DNA from: Actinomadura roseirufa
Lineage (GTDB): Bacteria > Actinomycetota > Actinomycetes > Streptosporangiales > Streptosporangiaceae
Reading direction: 5' to 3'
Length of the DNA stretch: 64,000 nucleotides
Assembly: GCF_900659635.1 (NCBI RefSeq)
Contig: NZ_CAACVB010000004.1
Span: forward strand, 1 to 64,000
Numbering within the stretch: position 1 is the first letter of the stretch; each line of letters begins with the position of its first letter. Below, piece after piece: positions 26,301 to 35,326 of the stretch. The position numbers and the translations under genes are program-made. A model generated the notes under the pieces. It did not search any database, was not told the DNA's origin, and saw nothing but the letters and a program-made list of their open reading frames with translations.

Positions 26301-27548
26301 ATGCCCGAAGTCGTGTTCAGCGTCGACCAGGCCCGCTCCATGCGCGATCAGGCCCATCCCGGCCACAACCGGTGGCATCCCGACATCCCCCCGGCGGCGA
26401 CGGTGCGGCCGGGGTCGGAGTTCCGGGTGGAGTGCCAGGAATGGACCGACGGCCAGATCGGGAACAACGATTCCGCCAACGACGTCCGGGACGTCGACCT
26501 GTCGCCGTGCCACATGCTGAGCGGCCCGATCGCCGTGGAGGGCGCCGAGCCCGGTGACCTGCTGGTGGTCGACATCCTCGACATCGGCCCGGTGCCCCAG
26601 GAGACGGGGCCGCGGCCCGGCCAGGGCTGGGGCTACACGGGGATCTTCGCCAAGCAGAACGGCGGCGGCTTCCTCACCGACCACTACCCGGACGCCTACA
26701 AGGCGATCTGGGACTTCCACGGCCAGCAGGCCACCTCGCGCCACATCCCCGGCGTCCGCTTCACCGGCATCACCCATCCCGGACTGTTCGGCACCGCGCC
26801 GTCCGCCGAGCTGCTGGCCGGCTGGAACCGCCGGGAGCAGGCGCTGATCGACACCGATCCCGGCCGGGTGCCGCCGCTGGCGCTGCCGCCGCTGGAACAG
26901 GGGGTGCTGGCCGGGACGCTGACGGGCGACGCGCTGGCCGCGGTCGGCCGCGAGGGCGCCCGGACCGTCCCGCCCCGCGAGAACGGCGGCAACCACGACA
27001 TCAAGAACTTCACCCGCGGCGCGCGCGTCTTCTACCCGGTGTTCGAGCCCGGCGGCCTGCTCTCGGGCGGCGACCTGCACTTCAGCCAGGGCGACGGGGA
27101 GATCACCTTCTGCGGCGCCATCGAGATGGGCGGCTTCATCGACTTCCACGTCGACCTGATCAAGGGAGGCATGGAGAAGTACGGCGTGACCACCAACCCC
27201 GTGTTCATGCCCGGCAACGTCGAGCCGCGCTACACCGAGTTCATGTCCTTCATCGGGATCTCCGTCGACCACGAATCCGACACCAACCACTACAACGACG
27301 CCACGATCGCCTACCGCAACGCCTGCCTCAACGCGATCGAGTACCTCAAGACCTTCGGCTACAGCGGCCCGCAGGCGTACCTGCTGCTCGGCGCCGCGCC
27401 GATCGAGGGCCGGGTCAGCGGCGTGGTCGACATCCCGAACGCCTGCTGCTCCCTGTACCTGCCCACCGCGATCTTCGATTTCGACATCCGTCCGACGGCC
27501 GAGGGGCCGCGCCGCGCCGATCGAGGGCAGTGCGCCGTCTCGTCCTGA
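26301..27548 (+). CDS. fmdA: Formamidase / acetamidase
   Basis: 415 aa from ATG 26301. Full-length FmdA/AmdA family protein: IGNNDSANDVRDVDLSPCHM, LSGPIAVEGAEPGDLLVVDI, GGNHDIKNFTRGARVFYPVF and SGGDLHFSQGDGEITFCGAI are all diagnostic. Hydrolyses formamide (or acetamide) to ammonia and the acid, for nitrogen supply. The pairing with fmdB supports formamide. Regulation by the MarR protein is inferred from position. Confidence 0.93.
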   Translation: MPEVVFSVDQARSMRDQAHPGHNRWHPDIPPAATVRPGSEFRVECQEWTDGQIGNNDSANDVRDVDLSPCHMLSGPIAVEGAEPGDLLVVDILDIGPVPQETGPRPGQGWGYTGIFAKQNGGGFLTDHYPDAYKAIWDFHGQQATSRHIPGVRFTGITHPGLFGTAPSAELLAGWNRREQALIDTDPGRVPPLALPPLEQGVLAGTLTGDALAAVGREGARTVPPRENGGNHDIKNFTRGARVFYPVFEPGGLLSGGDLHFSQGDGEITFCGAIEMGGFIDFHVDLIKGGMEKYGVTTNPVFMPGNVEPRYTEFMSFIGISVDHESDTNHYNDATIAYRNACLNAIEYLKTFGYSGPQAYLLLGAAPIEGRVSGVVDIPNACCSLYLPTAIFDFDIRPTAEGPRRADRGQCAVSS

Positions 27549-27672
27549 CCGGGCACGCCGACCAGGGCACGCCGACGAACGACGCTGACACGACCACACA
27601 GAACAGAGCACGCGGTGGCGTGGCCCGTGGGGGGACGGGCCGCGCCGCCGCGCCGACCCGAAGGGGGGACCG

Positions 27673-28689
27673 GTGACGAACGAACACGAGATCTTCGACC
27701 TGGGCGACTTCACGCTGCGGCACGGCGCGACGCTGCGCGGCGCCCGGCTGGCCTACAAGACCTATGGGACGCTGGCCCCCGACCGCGGAAACGCGATCGT
27801 GTACCCGACGTGGTACTCGGGACGGCACTGGGACAACGAGTGGCTGATCGGGCCGGGCATGGCGCTCGACCCCGGCCGCTACTTCATCATCGTCCCGAAC
27901 ATGCTCGGCAACGGCCTGTCCAGCTCGCCGAGCAATACCCCGCCGCCCTACGACCGGGCCCGCTTCCCGCACGTCACGATGGAGGACAACGTCGCGGCGC
28001 AGCACCGGCTGGTGACCGAGCACTTCGGGATCGAGCGGCTGCCGCTGGTCACCGGGTGGTCGATGGGGGCCGGCCAGACCTACCAGTGGGCGGTCAGCCA
28101 TCCCGAGATGGTCGAGCGCATCGCCCCGTTCTGCGGGTCGTCCAAGACGAGCCCGCACAACATCGTGTTCCTGGAGGGCGTCAAGGCGGCGCTGACCGCC
28201 GACGCCGTCTTCGCGGGCGGCTGGTACGACCGTCTCCCGGTCACCGGCCTGCGCGCCGCCGGCCGGGTGTACGCGGGGTGGGGCTTCTCCCAGGCGTTCT
28301 ACTGGGACCACGTCTACACCCAGATGGGCTACACCTCGCTGGAGGACTTCCTCGTCGGTTTCTGGGAGGGGTTCTTCCTCGACGACCGCGACCCCAACAA
28401 CTTGCTGACCATGCTGTGGACGTGGCAGAACGCCGACGTCGGACGCACCGCGGGCTTCGACGGCGACACCGTGGCGGCGCTCGCCTCGATCCGGGCCCGC
28501 GCGCTGATCATGCCGGCGGAGAAGGACCTGTACTTCCCGCCGGAGGACGAGGTGTGGGCGGCCGGGCACATCCCGGACGCCGAGGTGCGCGTGATCCCCG
28601 GAGTGTGGGGTCACTTCGCCGGGGGCGGGGAGAACCCGGAGGACACCGCCTTCATCGACGCCGGGCTCCGCGAGCTGCTGTCCTCCTGA
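27673..28689 (+). CDS. Alpha/beta hydrolase of the MetX (homoserine acetyltransferase-like) group
   Basis: 338 aa from GTG 27673 behind a GGGGGGACC ribosome site. The fold and motifs match MetX-like hydrolases: nucleophile Ser in GWSMGAGQTYQWA, the oxyanion region PNMLGNGLSSSPSN, and the catalytic His in VWGHFAGGG. True homoserine acetyltransferases have different substrate-binding residues; these relatives often annotate only as alpha/beta fold hydrolases. It lies 124 bp after the formamidase gene and may use an acyl-amide or ester from the same source, but this is inference. Confidence 0.8.
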   Translation: MTNEHEIFDLGDFTLRHGATLRGARLAYKTYGTLAPDRGNAIVYPTWYSGRHWDNEWLIGPGMALDPGRYFIIVPNMLGNGLSSSPSNTPPPYDRARFPHVTMEDNVAAQHRLVTEHFGIERLPLVTGWSMGAGQTYQWAVSHPEMVERIAPFCGSSKTSPHNIVFLEGVKAALTADAVFAGGWYDRLPVTGLRAAGRVYAGWGFSQAFYWDHVYTQMGYTSLEDFLVGFWEGFFLDDRDPNNLLTMLWTWQNADVGRTAGFDGDTVAALASIRARALIMPAEKDLYFPPEDEVWAAGHIPDAEVRVIPGVWGHFAGGGENPEDTAFIDAGLRELLSS

Positions 28690-28702
28690 CCGGCCCCCGG
28701 TG

Positions 28703-28723
28703 GCCGCCCCGGGGCGGGGCGGC
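28703..28723. terminator. Bidirectional hairpin between convergent genes
   Basis: GCCGCCCC-ggggc-GGGGCGGC, a perfect 8-bp stem filling the 33-bp gap between convergent stops; its last base touches the stop of the PLP lyase gene. Confidence 0.6.
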
Positions 28724-29838
28724 TACCGGAGCGCCGCGGCCCGGTCGAGGAGCTCGTGGAGAAGTCCGACGACCTCGTCCGGGGTGAAGTCCATGGCGTT
28801 GTCGGCCACGCTGACCTCGAAGCTGCACCTGGTGGGGTCCGGAGAGGACCGCACCCGCGGGAAGAGCTGGACGCCCCGTTCGGCGATCATGGCGGCGCCG
28901 GCGCGTTCGACGGCGCGCTTCGGCGCGGGCAGGTGGACGTGGAAGAGGGACGTCTGCGGCGGGTCGGGGTGGGCCAGCGCGACGCCGTCGGCGTTGACGG
29001 CGGCGGCCATCGCGATCGCGTGGTCGCGGAAGGCGGGCAGCAGCGGCAGGTGGGAGTCGAGCCCGGCCAGCGCCGTCACCGCGTCGGGCCACGGGTCGGC
29101 GATGGCGCCGCCGAGCCGGTGCCGCCAGACCGCGGCCTCGGCGATGGTGGCCCCGTCCCCGGCGAGGACGGCCCCGCCGATGCCCTCCAGCCCCTTGTAG
29201 AGCGAGACGTACACCGTGTCGAACAGCCCGGCGATCTCCTCGATCGGGCGCCCGTAGTGGAGCCGCGCCTCGAAGAGCCGCGCGCCGTCCACGTGCGCGG
29301 CCGCGCCGCCGGCCCGCGCGACGGCGACCTGCTCGCGCAGGTCGTCCCAGTCCGGTAGCAGTCCGCCGAGGTCGCGCTGCGGCAGCTCCCAGACGACCGC
29401 CGCCAGCGGCTCCCCGACCGCGGCGAGATCGGCGCCGGTCATCAGCTCGTGGCGGTCCCCGACCGGGTGGAACCAGAGGTTGTGGACCGCGTTGTAGCCC
29501 TGCATCTCCCAGACGTCCAGGTTGCACTGCGGGTGCCCGGCGAATCCGCGCCGCCCCCGCCGCTCGGCGTGCACGCGCAGCGCCACCTGCTGCGCCATCG
29601 TCCCGCCGGGGAACAGCAGGGCCGCGTCCGCGCCGAGCAGGCCGGCCATGCGCCGCTCCAGCGCCGCGACCGGGGCGGGCCCGGCGTCGCCGCCGAGGGA
29701 CTCCACGGCGTCGGCCAGCCGCCGCACCGCGGCCCGGGGCTCGCGGCGGATCGGCGCGTGCGCGAACAGGGACCGCCGGACCGGCGGCCTGCGGGACTCC
29801 CCGTCGGCGGACGGTGCCCTCGCCTCCGTGCTGACCAT
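28723..29838 (-). CDS. Threonine-aldolase-like beta-eliminating lyase (PLP fold type I)
   Basis: 371 aa from ATG 29838 (AAGGCGG upstream; ATG 29859 is also possible). Aspartate-aminotransferase-fold enzyme of the L-threonine aldolase/beta-eliminating lyase group: AHVDGARLFEARLHYG carries the Asp for the pyridine nitrogen and VYVSLYKGLEGIGGAVLAGD the PLP lysine. It would cleave or form beta-hydroxy amino acids, or eliminate from cysteine-like substrates. Divergent from the SbnA-MFS-methyltransferase-adenylation operon, it could supply or modify that pathway's amino acid. Confidence 0.85.
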   Translation of the reverse strand: MVSTEARAPSADGESRRPPVRRSLFAHAPIRREPRAAVRRLADAVESLGGDAGPAPVAALERRMAGLLGADAALLFPGGTMAQQVALRVHAERRGRRGFAGHPQCNLDVWEMQGYNAVHNLWFHPVGDRHELMTGADLAAVGEPLAAVVWELPQRDLGGLLPDWDDLREQVAVARAGGAAAHVDGARLFEARLHYGRPIEEIAGLFDTVYVSLYKGLEGIGGAVLAGDGATIAEAAVWRHRLGGAIADPWPDAVTALAGLDSHLPLLPAFRDHAIAMAAAVNADGVALAHPDPPQTSLFHVHLPAPKRAVERAGAAMIAERGVQLFPRVRSSPDPTRCSFEVSVADNAMDFTPDEVVGLLHELLDRAAALR

Positions 29839-29932
29839 AAGGACCGCCTTCGAGATCATGTGGCGCGCTTTCTTCTACGCTGCCCGTCCGCTGGAGGCGG
29901 TGTCAACGAAGGTGTCCGAACCTGGGCTCGAT

Positions 29933-29949
29933 GGTCCGTTGAGCGGACC
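29933..29949. promoter_or_regulatory. IclR-type dyad, copy 2 (GGTCCG-TTGAG-CGGACC)
   Basis: Perfect 6-bp arms GGTCCG/CGGACC around TTGAG in the 347-bp divergent region between the PLP lyase and the SbnA-like operon. Sixteen bases (29934-29949) are identical to the dyad before the IclR gene at 15.3-16.1 kb, so that regulator may act here. Confidence 0.55.
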
Positions 29950-30185
29950 GATGGTTGTGGTCGCGGCGACGGCATACCTAGCCTCCTGCCTGTGGAAACG
30001 CTCCCGCATTGACGGGTCGGAAGGGGTTGAGAAAAGGGTGTGTCAACGAATTCGACCCACAATGATCTTTCATTCCCATGCCGAGCTTGCTGATCAATTT
30101 CTGAGGGGCGCCGGAAGGCCGTCCCGCCATTGTGTGATCGCGGGCGGGGTCGCGTCCGGGGTCGCGTCGGGGGAGAGGGGCGCCC

Positions 30186-31241
30186 GTGCCGCCGGGTGAG
30201 CCGGTCGTCGAGGAGACGATCAACGGCACCGCGCTGCGCCACGTCCGGATCGCGTTCCGCGGCGGGACCCGCGTCGCCGCCCTCAAGCTGGAGGAGCAGG
30301 GCCCGACGGGATCGGTCAAGGACCGCACCGCGGCCGGGCTGCTGCGCCGGCTGCACCAGGACCGTCCCCTCGTCCCGGGCACGGTCGTGGTCGAGTCGAC
30401 CTCCGGGAACCTCGGGCTGGCCCTGGCCCGGATCCTGCGGTCCCTCGGCTGCTCCTTCGTGGCGGTCGTCGACCCGAAGACGCCGCACTCGACCCGGAGT
30501 GCGCTCCTGGAGGGCGGCGCCCGGCTCATCGTGGTGGACGAGCCGGACGGCCGCGGCGGCTACCTGCTCCACCGGCTGGACACGGTGCGGCGCCTGTGCG
30601 CGCGGAACCCCGGCCACCGCTGGCCGAACCAGTACGAGAACTGGGCCAACCCCCAGATCCACACGAGCACCACCGGCCCGGAGATCGCCGAGCAGGCGGG
30701 CACCGCGCTGAGCGCGGTCTACGTCCCGGTGTCCACCGGCGGGACGTTCGCGGGAGTCGCCGCGTACATGGCGGCGGCGCGGCCGCGCGTGGCGTGCGTG
30801 GCCGTCGACGTCACCGGCTCGGCGGCCATGACCGGCGGCCGCACCGGCCGCCGGCTGATCCCGGGCATCGGCGCGGGCCGCCGCTCCTCGTTCCTGCCCG
30901 CCGCCGGGACGTTCCGCCGCCGCCTGGTCGACGACGTCGAGGCCATCGCCGTCTGCCGCATCCTGCGCGCCGACCTCGGCCTCGCGCTCGGCGGGTCGAG
31001 CGGCTGCACGGTGCGCGCGCTGCTCGCGGATCTCGCCGCCGAGAGGGCCACCGGCACGCTCGCCGGGCGGCCCGGCGGGCTGCCGGTGTGCCTGGCCGCC
31101 GACGGCGGCGCCAAGTACGCCGACACGCTCTACTCCGACCGATGGGCCGCCGAGCAGGGGATCGCCGCCGAGCTCGGCAGGGCGATCCGGCTTCTGCGCG
31201 GTCAGGGACTCGCCTTCTCCAACGCACCGGACTACCCATGA
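30186..31241 (+). CDS. SbnA-like PLP-dependent synthase (cysteine-synthase fold)
   Basis: 351 aa from GTG 30186 behind a purine-rich GGGGGAGAGGGG. Fold type II: PLP lysine in TGSVKDRTAAGLL, phosphate-site ESTSGNLGLALARIL, and GGSSGCTVRALLADLA near the end. The GGYLLHRLDTVRRL and WPNQYENWANPQIHTSTTGP pieces resemble SbnA, which makes N-(1-amino-1-carboxyethyl-2)-glutamate from O-phosphoserine on the route to 2,3-diaminopropionate. No SbnB-like dehydrogenase is visible, so another beta-replacement (a modified cysteine or diamino acid) is possible. Coupled by ATGA to the exporter. Confidence 0.8.
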   Translation: MPPGEPVVEETINGTALRHVRIAFRGGTRVAALKLEEQGPTGSVKDRTAAGLLRRLHQDRPLVPGTVVVESTSGNLGLALARILRSLGCSFVAVVDPKTPHSTRSALLEGGARLIVVDEPDGRGGYLLHRLDTVRRLCARNPGHRWPNQYENWANPQIHTSTTGPEIAEQAGTALSAVYVPVSTGGTFAGVAAYMAAARPRVACVAVDVTGSAAMTGGRTGRRLIPGIGAGRRSSFLPAAGTFRRRLVDDVEAIAVCRILRADLGLALGGSSGCTVRALLADLAAERATGTLAGRPGGLPVCLAADGGAKYADTLYSDRWAAEQGIAAELGRAIRLLRGQGLAFSNAPDYP

Positions 31242-32554
31242 GCACCGGACCGTCCCCGAGCACCGGGTCTTCGCTGAGCACCGGGTCTTCGCCGAGCGCA
31301 CCCGCCGCGCCGCGTCCGAGGCCGGGTGAGTTCCTGCCGCTCATCCAGGTCGTGACCCTCGTCGAGTGGACCGGCACGGGCCTGTTCCTGGCAGTCTCGG
31401 CCGTCTACTTCAAGACGGTCGTCGGGCTCGGCACCGCCTCGATCGGGGCCGGGCTCAGCATCGCGGGCGTCGCGGCCCTTCCGGCCGCCCTGCTCGCCGG
31501 GCGGCTGGCCGACCGCCTCGGCCCGAGGCGGGTCCTCGCCGCCGTCAACCTGGTCAGGGCCGCCGCGACCCTCGCCTACCTGTGGGTGGACGGCTGGTGG
31601 AGCTTCCTCGCCGTCGCGCTCGCCGTCGTGGTCGCCGAACAGTCCTCGGCGCCGCTGGTGCAGGCGTACGTGCGGGCGCTGGCGGCGCGGAGCCTGCGCG
31701 CCCGGGTGATGGCGGTCCAGCGCACCGTGGTCAACATCGGGCTCTCCCTCGGCGGCCTGCTCGCGGGGCTGACGCTGGGCGCCGCGGACCGGGCGTCGTT
31801 CCGGTGGCTGCTGGCGGGCGGCGCCGCCACCTACGCCGTCGTGGCGGTCCTGCTGCTCGCCTCGAAGGGGAACGCCGGAGGCGGGCGGGGGCGCGGCGGC
31901 CTCGGCCCGGTCCTGAAGGACACCGGGCTCCTCGGCTTCACGGCCTACAACGCCGTCCTTTCGCTGTGGGGCTCGGTGCTCAACGTCGCGTTCCCGCTGT
32001 GGCTGGTGACCCGCACGGACGTCCCCGAGCGGCTCGTCGGGATCCTCTACGTGGTCAACACCGTGATGTGCATACTCCTGCAGTACTTCGTGAGCCGCTG
32101 GTTCACCACCGTCCGGCGCGCGTGGTCGTGCTACGCGGCCGCCGCCGTCACGCTCGCCGCCGCGTGCCTGCTGTTCGCCGCCGCGCCGTCCTTCCCCGAA
32201 CGCTGGGCGCTGACCGCCTTCGCGGGGGCCATCGTCCTGCTGACCCTCGCCGAACTGCTGCAGGTGGGAGCCGCCTGGACGCTGTCGTTCTCCATGGCGC
32301 CCGAAGAGTCCCCCGCCGCCTACCTGATGGTGTTCAGCACCGGCCGGACGCTGGCCAACCGCGTCGTCGGCCCGGTGCTGATGACCGGCGTGGTGCTCGC
32401 CCTCGGCACGGCCGGCTGGATCGGCCTGGCCGCCCTCTTCGCGCTCGCCGCGGCCGTCCCCTGCGCCGTCCTGCGGGCCGGACCCGCGGACGAGGGCGAC
32501 GGCGCGGCGCACACCGTACCCGACGTCCAGCGGCCCGCCGGAACCACTCCCTAG
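31238..32554 (+). CDS. MFS transporter
   Basis: 438 aa from ATG 31238, overlapping the SbnA-like stop by 4 bp. After a 28-residue Ser/Pro-rich leader (STGSS repeats) comes a 12-helix major-facilitator membrane domain with the loop LAGRLADRLGPRRVLAAVNL (G-x-x-x-D-R-x-G-R-R between helices 2 and 3). Most likely the exporter of the operon's product and a self-protection factor. Confidence 0.88.
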   Translation: MSTGPSPSTGSSLSTGSSPSAPAAPRPRPGEFLPLIQVVTLVEWTGTGLFLAVSAVYFKTVVGLGTASIGAGLSIAGVAALPAALLAGRLADRLGPRRVLAAVNLVRAAATLAYLWVDGWWSFLAVALAVVVAEQSSAPLVQAYVRALAARSLRARVMAVQRTVVNIGLSLGGLLAGLTLGAADRASFRWLLAGGAATYAVVAVLLLASKGNAGGGRGRGGLGPVLKDTGLLGFTAYNAVLSLWGSVLNVAFPLWLVTRTDVPERLVGILYVVNTVMCILLQYFVSRWFTTVRRAWSCYAAAAVTLAAACLLFAAAPSFPERWALTAFAGAIVLLTLAELLQVGAAWTLSFSMAPEESPAAYLMVFSTGRTLANRVVGPVLMTGVVLALGTAGWIGLAALFALAAAVPCAVLRAGPADEGDGAAHTVPDVQRPAGTTP

Positions 32555-32570
32555 GACAAGGACCTCGTTC

Positions 32571-33410
32571 ATGAACTCCGACACGCGGTACACGCGCACC
32601 GACCAGGACGTCCGGGAGGTCAACCGCACGATGTGGTCGTACGGGGAGTACCGGCACGTCGCGGACCTGCTGCGGCCCGGCGCCGTCGAGCTCGTCGGGC
32701 GGCTCCGGCCCGGCCCGGGGACCCGCCACCTCGACGTCGCGACCGGCAACGGCAACGTGGCCCTGCTCAGCGCCCAGCGCGGAGCGGACGTCCAGGGACT
32801 CGACCTCACCGACGAGTTCTTCCCCGAGGCGCGCGAGCGCGCCGAGCGTGCCGGGGTGACGATCGGGCTGCACCGGTGCGACGCCGAGGACCTGCCGTTC
32901 GCCGATGCCTCCTTCGACCTCGTCACCTCCACCTACGGGGTCCAGTTCGCCCCCGGGCACGACGCCGCCGCGGGCGAGATGGCACGCGTGTGCAAGACGG
33001 GCGGCCGGGTCGGCATGTGCAACTGGACGAGCCGCAGCTGGACCGCCCACTTCCAGGAGATCCTCTCGTCCTACTTCCCCTCTCCCGCCGGACACCAGGG
33101 GCAGCCGATGCTCTGGGGCGACGAGGGCTACCTCGCCGAGCTGTTCGGCCCGGACTTCGAGATCATCGCCGAGCGCCGCCACCTGTGGTACCCGTTCGCG
33201 GACGCCGAGGCGCTCGTCGCGTTCTTCGAGTCGTGCTTCGGGCCCTGCATCGCGGCCCGCACCTCCATCTCCCCGCCCGGCCGCTGGGCCGAGCTGCGCG
33301 CCGAGATGGTGGAGATGACCCGGTCCTTCGTCCGGTCCGATGACCGCGGCACCGGCGTCCCCGTGGAGTACCTGCTGGTCGTGGCGCGGAAGAAGGGGGA
33401 CCGGTCATGA
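32571..33410 (+). CDS. Class I SAM-dependent methyltransferase
   Basis: 279 aa from ATG 32571, 16 bp after the transporter. Motif I HLDVATGNGNVALLSAQRG, DLTDEFFPEARERAERAG and the Methyltransf_11-type segment AEDLPFADASFDLVTSTYGV with GHDAAAGEMARVCKTGGRVG are all intact. The acceptor (N, O or C) is not evident. Its stop overlaps the adenylation-domain start (ATGA), so the two are translationally coupled. Confidence 0.88.
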   Translation: MNSDTRYTRTDQDVREVNRTMWSYGEYRHVADLLRPGAVELVGRLRPGPGTRHLDVATGNGNVALLSAQRGADVQGLDLTDEFFPEARERAERAGVTIGLHRCDAEDLPFADASFDLVTSTYGVQFAPGHDAAAGEMARVCKTGGRVGMCNWTSRSWTAHFQEILSSYFPSPAGHQGQPMLWGDEGYLAELFGPDFEIIAERRHLWYPFADAEALVAFFESCFGPCIAARTSISPPGRWAELRAEMVEMTRSFVRSDDRGTGVPVEYLLVVARKKGDRS

Positions 33411-35326
33411 CCTTCGCGACGCCCGTCCCCGGCCGGCTGCCGATCTCCGCCGCCGACCGGGCCGCGGCCACCCGGGCCGCGCTGACCCGGACCGAGCCCT
33501 ACGACCTGACCGACGCGGTGATCACCCACGCGCGGCGGTGGGCGGCGCGGAGCCCCTGGCGGCCCGCCGTCCAGGAGACGGGCGGCGCCCTCGGCTACGC
33601 CGCGCTCGTCGCGCGGGCCGACGCCGCGGCCTCGGCCCTGGCCGCGCGGGGGGTCCGCGCGGGCCAGGTCGTCGCCGTCGGCGGCGGACGCGGCGGCGAC
33701 GTCATCGCCGCGTTCCTCGCCCTGGAGACGCTCGGTGCGGTCTACCTGCCCATCGACCCGGCCTGGCCCGCCGAGCGGATCGGCGGCGTCCTCACCGACA
33801 GCGGCGCCGTCCTGCTCGTCCTCACCGGCGACACCGCGGACCACGGATCCCTGCCGGACGGAGCCGACACGGCGGGCTGCCCCGCGACGCCGATGCCACG
33901 GGACGGAGACGCCGTCGAGGCTCCCGCGCCCCGGCCGCTGCCACCGGCCCCGGACGAGGTCCGCTACGTGATCTACACGTCGGGCTCGACGGGCCGTCCC
34001 AAAGGCGCGCTGGTCGAGCACCGGGGGATGCTGAACCACCTGTGGGCCAAGGTCGCGGACCTCGGCCTGGACGGCGCCGACCGGCTGGCCCAGACGGCGC
34101 CGCTGGGCTTCGACATCTCCGTCTGGCAGATGCTCGCCCCGCTGCTCGTGGGCGGCACCGTCCAGATCTACTCCGACGACGAGGCGCGCGACGGGACCCT
34201 GCTGCTGTCCCGCGTCCGCGACCGAGGCACGACCGTGCTGGAGATCGTCCCCACGCTGATCCTCTTCCTGCTCGACGCGCACGGCACGGCCTCGGCGACC
34301 GGTGACGTGGCTGGCGACGTAGCCGGTGACGCTGCCGGGCTCGGCGGGCTCCGGTGGATGATCGGCACCGGGGAGGAACTGCCGCCGGCGCTGGCCCGCC
34401 GGTGGTGCGCGACCTTCCCTGGGATCCGGCTGCTGAACGCCTACGGCCCCACTGAGTGCTCCGACGACGTGACCCACGCCGTGCTGGACTCCCCGGGCGA
34501 GGACGTCCGCCACCTGCCCATCGGCGGGCCCATAGGCAACGTCACCCTGTACGTCCTGCGGTGGGACGGGGACGCCTGGCGGGCCTGTCCACGCGGTGAG
34601 GCCGGTGAGCTGTTCGTCGGCGGCGTCGCCGTCGGCCGCGGATATCTCGGCGACCCGGACCGCACGGCCGCCGCGTTCTACCACGACCCGTTCGGCGGGC
34701 CGGGCCGGGTGTACCGGACAGGCGACCTGGTGCGCGTACTGGCCTCCGGGGAACTGGAGTACCTCGGCCGCGCGGACCGCCAGGTCAAGATCGGCGGCGT
34801 CCGGATGGAGCTCGGCGAGATCGAGGCCGTGCTGGGCGCCCACCCCGCCGTCGCCGCCTGCGCTGTCACCGTGCCCGGCCGGCGGGGCGGTCGCGCCCTC
34901 GTCGCCAGGGAGAGCGCCTTCGCCCCCGCCGCGACGCCCCCGGCACGCCTCGTGGCCCACATCGTCCGCGCGACCCCGAACAGCACGCCCGCTCGCGCCG
35001 CCTTGCAACTCGCAGGGGAGTTGCGTCGCCATCTGGCGGCCCGGCTGCCGCGGGCGATGGTCCCCCAGGAGATCGTCGAGCTGGACCGGCTGCCTCTCAC
35101 CCCGAACGGCAAGGTCGACCACGCGGCGCTCGCGGCGGCGGCCCGGCGAGGTCCGCGGGCTCCGGCATGGTCCGCGTCCCGGCCGAGCCGATCGGGACCG
35201 GAGCGGTGTCGGCCTGGGCGAGGTCGATCCCGCCGCCCTCGGCCGTCGAGACGCCGGCCCGGGAGACCCCGGGCGACCTGCCTTCGGGCGCCGGCGCGGT
35301 GGCGGACGCCCCGTCCTTGTCGGTGA
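33407..35326 (+). CDS. Stand-alone NRPS adenylation domain protein
   Basis: 639 codons from ATG 33407. Core motifs are present: RYVIYTSGSTGRPKGALVEH (A3), LGFDISVWQMLAPLLVGG (A4), LLNAYGPTECSDDVTHAV (A5), GELFVGGVAVGRGYLGDP (A6), YRTGDLVRVLASGELEYLGR (A7-A8) and LPLTPNGKVDHAALAA (A10). By eye the substrate pocket begins D-I-W and ends D-D, a pattern I cannot assign. No condensation or carrier domain is present. The last 50 residues are Arg/Pro-rich and antisense to another probable gene, so the native C-terminus may have been altered. It would activate the pathway amino acid for a carrier elsewhere, or form an amide directly. Confidence 0.88.
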   Translation: MTFATPVPGRLPISAADRAAATRAALTRTEPYDLTDAVITHARRWAARSPWRPAVQETGGALGYAALVARADAAASALAARGVRAGQVVAVGGGRGGDVIAAFLALETLGAVYLPIDPAWPAERIGGVLTDSGAVLLVLTGDTADHGSLPDGADTAGCPATPMPRDGDAVEAPAPRPLPPAPDEVRYVIYTSGSTGRPKGALVEHRGMLNHLWAKVADLGLDGADRLAQTAPLGFDISVWQMLAPLLVGGTVQIYSDDEARDGTLLLSRVRDRGTTVLEIVPTLILFLLDAHGTASATGDVAGDVAGDAAGLGGLRWMIGTGEELPPALARRWCATFPGIRLLNAYGPTECSDDVTHAVLDSPGEDVRHLPIGGPIGNVTLYVLRWDGDAWRACPRGEAGELFVGGVAVGRGYLGDPDRTAAAFYHDPFGGPGRVYRTGDLVRVLASGELEYLGRADRQVKIGGVRMELGEIEAVLGAHPAVAACAVTVPGRRGGRALVARESAFAPAATPPARLVAHIVRATPNSTPARAALQLAGELRRHLAARLPRAMVPQEIVELDRLPLTPNGKVDHAALAAAARRGPRAPAWSASRPSRSGPERCRPGRGRSRRPRPSRRRPGRPRATCLRAPARWRTPRPCR

